Shown in pieces: positions 7,130 through 10,771 of a stretch of 10,771 nt of DNA. Each line of letters opens with the position of its first letter. The first letter of the stretch is position 1. The DNA lies in assembly GCA_018969165.1 (NCBI GenBank), contig JAGWYX010000056.1, positions 1-10,771 on the forward strand, read 5' to 3'. Position numbers and translations under genes: made by a program. The notes beneath the pieces are model-generated. The model was not told the origin of the DNA, searched no databases, and was given only the letters and a program-made list of their open reading frames with translations. This stretch comes from Verrucomicrobiota bacterium (GTDB lineage Bacteria; Verrucomicrobiota; Verrucomicrobiia; Limisphaerales; JAGWYX01).

Positions 7130-9430
7130 TCATACCCGGGTTGCGCCCGCGCGACGCCACAAACCCGCGCAAACCAGCAGCGTCACCACCGACACCACAA
7201 CCCCAATCTGGAATGGGCGATCCTCATACACCAATCGCACCCGGTGGCGCCCGGCGGGGACTGCGACCGCCTGGAAGGCGTAGTTCGCGCGCCACAACCG
7301 CGCCGGGCGATCGTCCACATACGCCTCCCACAGATGATAGAACGACTGCGCAATCACCACCAGCACCGCCTGCCGGGCCTCGACCTCGAGCTCGACCCAT
7401 TGCGCCTGGAACTGGCGAATCTCCACCTTCGCCCGTGAAGCGTTCGTGATGTTCAACTCCCGTTTCGCCTCTGGCGGCAACAGCACCATCTGCCGCGGAT
7501 CGAACTGCGGGTCCACCAGGGCCCAGAGAATGTTGGGGGCACGGCCAAAGACCGGCCGCTGGCCGGCCGTCACCCACGGCAAGCAACTCGGACGCGATTT
7601 CCAAAAGGTCGCCTTGCCCAGCGCCGTTTCCTGCGAGACGGCCAGGAAATCCGCCAGGTGCCCGACGTTGACGTTGGTGACGGCGTAAATGAGGCCTTCC
7701 ACCCGGGCGGTTTCGCGGACATACAACGAGAAGAAACCGTTCACCTTCGGCACGTCATCGAGCAAGTTGCAATTGGAAAACAGCCCCAGTCGGTCGAACG
7801 CGTAATACTCGGCCGGGTTCTCCAGCGAGGAATGGTCCAATCGGAATTCGGCGTCGGGCGTGAGCATGACGCGGGAGAGCCCCAGCGCCGGCTGCGGGTT
7901 GAGCTTCAACTGCGCGCGCGCCCAGCCCGGCTGATAAACCCATCGCGGCGCCGTCGGGTTCAACCGCGGGCTATGGGTGGTCACATCCAGCCACACCAGG
8001 AACAGCAACGCCAACCGGAGGAGCCGCTGCAGTGCCGGCCGCGGCACCTGCCGGCTCGCGCAGAATGTGCCCAGGATCAAACCGAGGAAGGCCACGCGGG
8101 CCAGTCCGCTCTGCCACGTCGCCGACCATTGGTCGCGCGGGAGCGGATGGTAACGCGCGAACCACAGGAGCCCGGCGAGCCCGGCGACCAGCAAACCGGC
8201 CAGCACCGCGATCCGCCCTCGTTCTCGAACCCAGGCCGGTACCGGCAGGTCTTGGCAATGCTGGACCGCGAAGCCTGCCAGCACGGGGATGATGAAGATC
8301 GGTAGCACGACGAATTTGATCGGGAACCGCATGAACCCCACCAGCGGGCAGACCCGGCGCAGCCAGCCGTAAAGGCCCCCGGCATCGCCCAACGCCAGCA
8401 CCAGACTCAGCGCCGCCACCGCCGCCAGCAGCCAGACGCGCCGCCGCCGCACGCGCCCGGCGGCGAACAACGCCAGCGCGAGCACCCCGATGCTGTGGTA
8501 GTACGAGGAGGTCCAGAACTGGTTATATTGGAAATAAACCCCCTGGCTCGACGGGTAACAGCGGAACAGCGGCACCAGGAAGTTCGCCCAGCCCCACACC
8601 GGCATCGACCACGCCGAGTCGCCGAACTGCTGACCGCGTTGCGAGTGGGCCAACAGATCGGCAAAAGGCAGCAGTTGCGCTGCCGCCAGTCCGGCAATCA
8701 TCGCCACCACCCCGAGCAGCCGGGCGAGCCGCCGAGCTTCAATCTGAAATCTGAAATCTGAAATCTGAGATTCGCCCGCCCACAGCGCGCCGACGAACAG
8801 CCAGGTCAGCAAAATGATCTCCGGCGCGCCCGCCAGCATCTGCATCGCCCCGACCAACGCCGCGAGCACCACGCACCGCCCTCCTTCGCGCCACGCACGC
8901 TCGGTGGCGAGCACCACCCACGGCATCCAGCCCAGCGCCGCGCTGTTGTTGGTCCACATCAAGGCGTGCAGCGTCAGCCCGTTGAAGGCGAACGCCATGC
9001 CCGCCACCGACGCCGCCAGGCCGTTGCCGGTCCATCGGCGAGCCAGAAAGCACATGCCCATCCCGCCGAGAAAGAGGTGGCTCAGGCAGAACATCCCCAG
9101 CGCCCACGACAGCGGCAACAACACGTAGAACAGCGACAGCGGGTAGAGGACCATCGTGTTCCACTGCGCCAGGAACGGCACGCCGCAATCGCTGTATGGA
9201 TTCCAGAGCGGGATTTGGCCGTGCCAGAAACTCTCGCGGTGGTAGTACGCCAGCGGATAGGCGAATAATCCGAAATCGCGAAAGAAAAACGTGCCGGCGC
9301 CTAAAACCACCTCGGGAAACGCGGCAATGATCAGCACCGCCAGCGCGACCGCAAACCGCCCCGGCGTAAACCAGGCGTCCATCTCCCTTCCCGAATCGCT
9401 CGTCGGAACCTGCGGCAACGAGGAGGACAT
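7130..9430 (-). CDS. YfhO-type polytopic membrane protein, copy B
   Basis: A 766-residue integral membrane protein, paralogue of the product of 4649-6985. From DAWFTPGRFA onward, 45 of the first 60 aligned residues are identical by hand count, and similarity continues to the C-terminus, so the pair arose by tandem duplication. It keeps the loop-1 acid (Asp52 in FFFRDFGLFAYPLAYY), the LWNPYSDCGVPF motif, about a dozen membrane segments to roughly residue 485, a soluble part, and the YfhO tail (SFYHLWEAYVDDRPARLWRAN, then VPAGRHRVRL). A last hydrophobic helix precedes an Arg-rich end. The start ATG 9430 has only a weak GGGG upstream. An in-frame ATG at 9382 (Met17) directly follows GGAAGGGAG, but the spacing is too short; either is possible. 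The gene is divergent from the methyltransferase-glycosyltransferase gene, 211 bp away. It likely transfers or handles a lipid-linked sugar outside the membrane; the substrate is unknown. Confidence 0.85.
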   Translation of the reverse strand: MSSSLPQVPTSDSGREMDAWFTPGRFAVALAVLIIAAFPEVVLGAGTFFFRDFGLFAYPLAYYHRESFWHGQIPLWNPYSDCGVPFLAQWNTMVLYPLSLFYVLLPLSWALGMFCLSHLFLGGMGMCFLARRWTGNGLAASVAGMAFAFNGLTLHALMWTNNSAALGWMPWVVLATERAWREGGRCVVLAALVGAMQMLAGAPEIILLTWLFVGALWAGESQISDFRFQIEARRLARLLGVVAMIAGLAAAQLLPFADLLAHSQRGQQFGDSAWSMPVWGWANFLVPLFRCYPSSQGVYFQYNQFWTSSYYHSIGVLALALFAAGRVRRRRVWLLAAVAALSLVLALGDAGGLYGWLRRVCPLVGFMRFPIKFVVLPIFIIPVLAGFAVQHCQDLPVPAWVRERGRIAVLAGLLVAGLAGLLWFARYHPLPRDQWSATWQSGLARVAFLGLILGTFCASRQVPRPALQRLLRLALLFLVWLDVTTHSPRLNPTAPRWVYQPGWARAQLKLNPQPALGLSRVMLTPDAEFRLDHSSLENPAEYYAFDRLGLFSNCNLLDDVPKVNGFFSLYVRETARVEGLIYAVTNVNVGHLADFLAVSQETALGKATFWKSRPSCLPWVTAGQRPVFGRAPNILWALVDPQFDPRQMVLLPPEAKRELNITNASRAKVEIRQFQAQWVELEVEARQAVLVVIAQSFYHLWEAYVDDRPARLWRANYAFQAVAVPAGRHRVRLVYEDRPFQIGVVVSVVTLLVCAGLWRRAGATRV
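8741..8768. repeat. Heptamer tandem repeat (AATCTGA) inside YfhO-type copy B
   Basis: Four perfect AATCTGA units on the plus strand. The coding strand reads QISDFRFQI around residues 221-230, between the same two membrane segments as in copy A. The repeat-encoded peptide has the same length and end point in both proteins (QIE follows in each). Confidence 0.9.
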
Positions 9431-9452
9431 GCCCCGTCAATCTGGCAGATCA

Positions 9453-9473
9453 CGCCTTGAACCCAAGGAAAAA
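9453..9473 (+). repeat. 21-bp direct repeat, left copy
   Basis: Begins CGCCTTGAACCC and ends AAGGAAAAA; identical over 21 bp to 9530-9550. It starts 22 bp before the ATG of YfhO-type copy B as read on the minus strand, so it lies in that gene's upstream region. The left and right copies start 77 bp apart and bracket the large palindrome. Confidence 0.85.
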
Positions 9474-9479
9474 ATCCAA

Positions 9480-9519
9480 GGGGTCAGTCCCGCATATGCG
9501 CATATGCGGGACTGACCCC
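9480..9519. repeat. Perfect 40-bp palindrome, REP-like
   Basis: Each 20-base arm is the exact reverse complement of the other with no spacer: GGGGTCAGTCCC, then two abutting GCATATGC units, then GGGACTGACCCC. It would form a cruciform in DNA or a very stable hairpin in RNA. Palindromes with GGGGTCAGTCCC-like arms resemble REP sequences mobilised by RAYT (Y1-type, REP-associated) transposases; this is recollection, and no such transposase lies in the window. It stands between two divergent genes, so it is not a shared terminator. Confidence 0.85.
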
Positions 9520-9529
9520 CTCGGTCATT

Positions 9530-9550
9530 CGCCTTGAACCCAAGGAAAAA
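9530..9550 (+). repeat. 21-bp direct repeat, right copy
   Basis: Exact copy of 9453-9473. It lies 10 bp beyond the palindrome, while the left copy is 6 bp before it, so the arrangement is not symmetric. It ends 91 bp before the ATG of the methyltransferase-glycosyltransferase gene. Confidence 0.85.
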
Positions 9551-9641
9551 GTGAGCGACCCGATGCGTACGATGGTGCATTGTCCCCTTGCACCGATTTT
9601 GAGACTCGCCTCGGGCGGCCAGTTCCGATGTAATCCCGCCA

Positions 9642-10771
9642 ATGACCGATCGCCGAGCGTTCTACGAGGAACACGCCGCCATCCGGGCGCGGTCCAGCCG
9701 TCGCTTCTACCAGCAGTTGCTCCGGAATCATTTCGCCTTCCTGGTCCCACCCGATCTGCGCGTCCTCGAATTGGGCTGCGGCCCGGGCGACCTGCTCGCC
9801 GCCCTGCAACCCGCCCGCGGTGTCGGCGTCGATTTCAGCCCGAGAGTCATCGAACTGGCGCGCCTGCGGCACCCGACCCTCGAATTCCACGTCGCCGACG
9901 CCGCCGAGTTCTCCAGCTCCGAACCATTCGATTACGTCCTGCTTTCGGATCTGGTCAACGATTTCCCCGATGTGCAGACCTTGCTCGAACGGTTGCAGGC
10001 CAACGTCCACCCGCGCTCGCGCCTGGTCCTGAACTTCTTCAACAACCTCTGGCGGCCCATCCTCGCTGCCGCCGAAAGGCTCGGCGCCAAAGCGCCCACC
10101 CTCCAGCAAAACTGGCTCTCGACCGGCGACATGACCAACCTCCTGCACCTCGCCGGCTGGGAAGTCATCAAGACCGACGCGCGCATCCTCTGGCCCTTGC
10201 GCACCCCGCTCTGGGCCCGGTTCCTGAACCGGTGCTGCGCGCCGTTGCTCAAACATCTCTGCCTGGCAATCTTCATCGTGGCCCGCCCGCGACCCCGACC
10301 CGCCCCGGACCGGCAGTGGCGCTGCTCGATCGTCATCCCGGCGCGCAACGAGGCCGGCAACATCGAAGCCGCCGTCGAGCGCTCCCCCAACCTTGGCCTC
10401 GGCAGCGAAATCATCTTCATCGAAGGCCATTCCACCGACAGCACCTGGGATGAATTGCAGCGCGTCAAACAGGCGCGCCCGGACCGCAACATCCAGGTGC
10501 TCAAGCAGCAGAGCCGCGGCAAGGCCGGCGCGGTACGCGAGGCGTTCGCGGCGGCGACCGGCGACCTGCTGTTCATTCTCGATGCCGATCTGACGGTGCC
10601 GCCGGAGGATTTGTGGAAGTTCTACGAGGTTGCCCGGGCCGGCACGGCAGACTTCATCAACGGCGTGCGCCTGGTTTACCCGATGGAAAACCAGGCCATG
10701 CAATTCCTGAACATGGTGGCCAACAAACTCTTCAGCCTCGTCTTCAGTTGGCTGCTCGGACAACCGGTCAA
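9642..10771 (+). CDS. Methyltransferase-glycosyltransferase family 2 fusion, 3'-partial
   Basis: One frame, open from ATG 9642 to the window end (376 codons, no stop), so the gene is cut at its 3' side. Residues 1 to about 215 form a class I SAM-dependent methyltransferase: motif I VLELGCGPGD (41-50), acidic Asp64 in GVGVDFS, Asp86 in VAD, and FDYVLLSDLVND (96-107). From 228 a GT-A glycosyltransferase of family 2 follows: CSIVIPARNEAGNI, EGHSTDSTW (261-269), RGKAGAVREAF (292-302) and the metal-binding DAD (314-316). The INGVRLVYPMENQAM stretch and the following NKLFSLVFSWLLGQ match polyprenyl-/dolichyl-phosphate sugar synthases, which load a sugar onto a lipid carrier at the cytoplasmic face. 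An in-frame stop at 9600-9602 and no other start codon after it fix the ATG; no clear Shine-Dalgarno is seen. It is divergent from the YfhO-type pair, which suggests joint work in envelope glycosylation. The methyl acceptor is unknown. Confidence 0.9.
   Translation, partial: MTDRRAFYEEHAAIRARSSRRFYQQLLRNHFAFLVPPDLRVLELGCGPGDLLAALQPARGVGVDFSPRVIELARLRHPTLEFHVADAAEFSSSEPFDYVLLSDLVNDFPDVQTLLERLQANVHPRSRLVLNFFNNLWRPILAAAERLGAKAPTLQQNWLSTGDMTNLLHLAGWEVIKTDARILWPLRTPLWARFLNRCCAPLLKHLCLAIFIVARPRPRPAPDRQWRCSIVIPARNEAGNIEAAVERSPNLGLGSEIIFIEGHSTDSTWDELQRVKQARPDRNIQVLKQQSRGKAGAVREAFAAATGDLLFILDADLTVPPEDLWKFYEVARAGTADFINGVRLVYPMENQAMQFLNMVANKLFSLVFSWLLGQPV

Noticed and set aside
9453..9550. CRISPR array
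   Set aside because: Only two copies of the 21-mer, with a palindrome filling the space between them, and no cas gene nearby.
9574..9600. Hairpin GGTGCA/TGCACC followed by GATTTT as a plus-strand terminator or attenuator
   Set aside because: The stem is only 6 bp with a 9-nt loop and no plus-strand gene lies upstream; a leader role for the downstream gene cannot be excluded but is not supported.
9525..10763. Long minus-strand open frame (412 codons) opposite the methyltransferase-glycosyltransferase gene
   Set aside because: The plus-strand frame has clear motifs of two enzyme families over its full length; the minus frame shows no known motif and is a GC-rich antisense shadow.

Overview
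The window reads as bacterial chromosomal DNA: GC-rich, densely coding, with no rRNA, tRNA, CRISPR array or transposase gene visible. Short dispersed palindromes, a heptamer tandem repeat (AATCTGA) and paired YfhO-type membrane proteins remind me of Verrucomicrobiota (Pedosphaera/Limisphaera-like) genomes. That assignment rests on recollection of style, not on a marker gene.

Region 1 (1-4312, plus strand) is a complete sulfate/thiosulfate ABC importer in the order sbp-cysT-cysW-cysA: periplasmic binding protein, two permeases and ATPase. cysT and cysW are 3 bp apart. cysW and cysA are separated by 331 bp that hold two palindromic elements rather than a gene. The first gene probably starts just before the window. 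A hairpin followed by four T's at 4475-4496 is the best terminator candidate for the operon.

Region 2 (4649-9430, minus strand) holds two tandem paralogues of about 770 residues, related to YfhO-type polytopic membrane proteins (GT-C-like fold). They keep an Asp in the first extracytoplasmic loop and a C-terminal YfhO-type domain. Both carry the same heptamer tandem repeat at the same codon position, read as ISDFRFQI.

Region 3 (9431-9641) is a divergent intergenic spacer. It contains a perfect 40-bp palindrome lying between two identical 21-bp direct repeats. No mobile-element gene is next to it.

Region 4 (9642 to the window end, plus strand) is one open frame that runs off the edge. It fuses an N-terminal class I SAM-dependent methyltransferase to a family 2 glycosyltransferase of the polyprenyl-/dolichyl-phosphate sugar synthase type. 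Together with the YfhO pair this suggests a cell-envelope glycosylation locus: the GT2 would load a sugar on a lipid carrier and the YfhO-type proteins would use it outside the membrane. The parts are read from sequence; their cooperation is inference.
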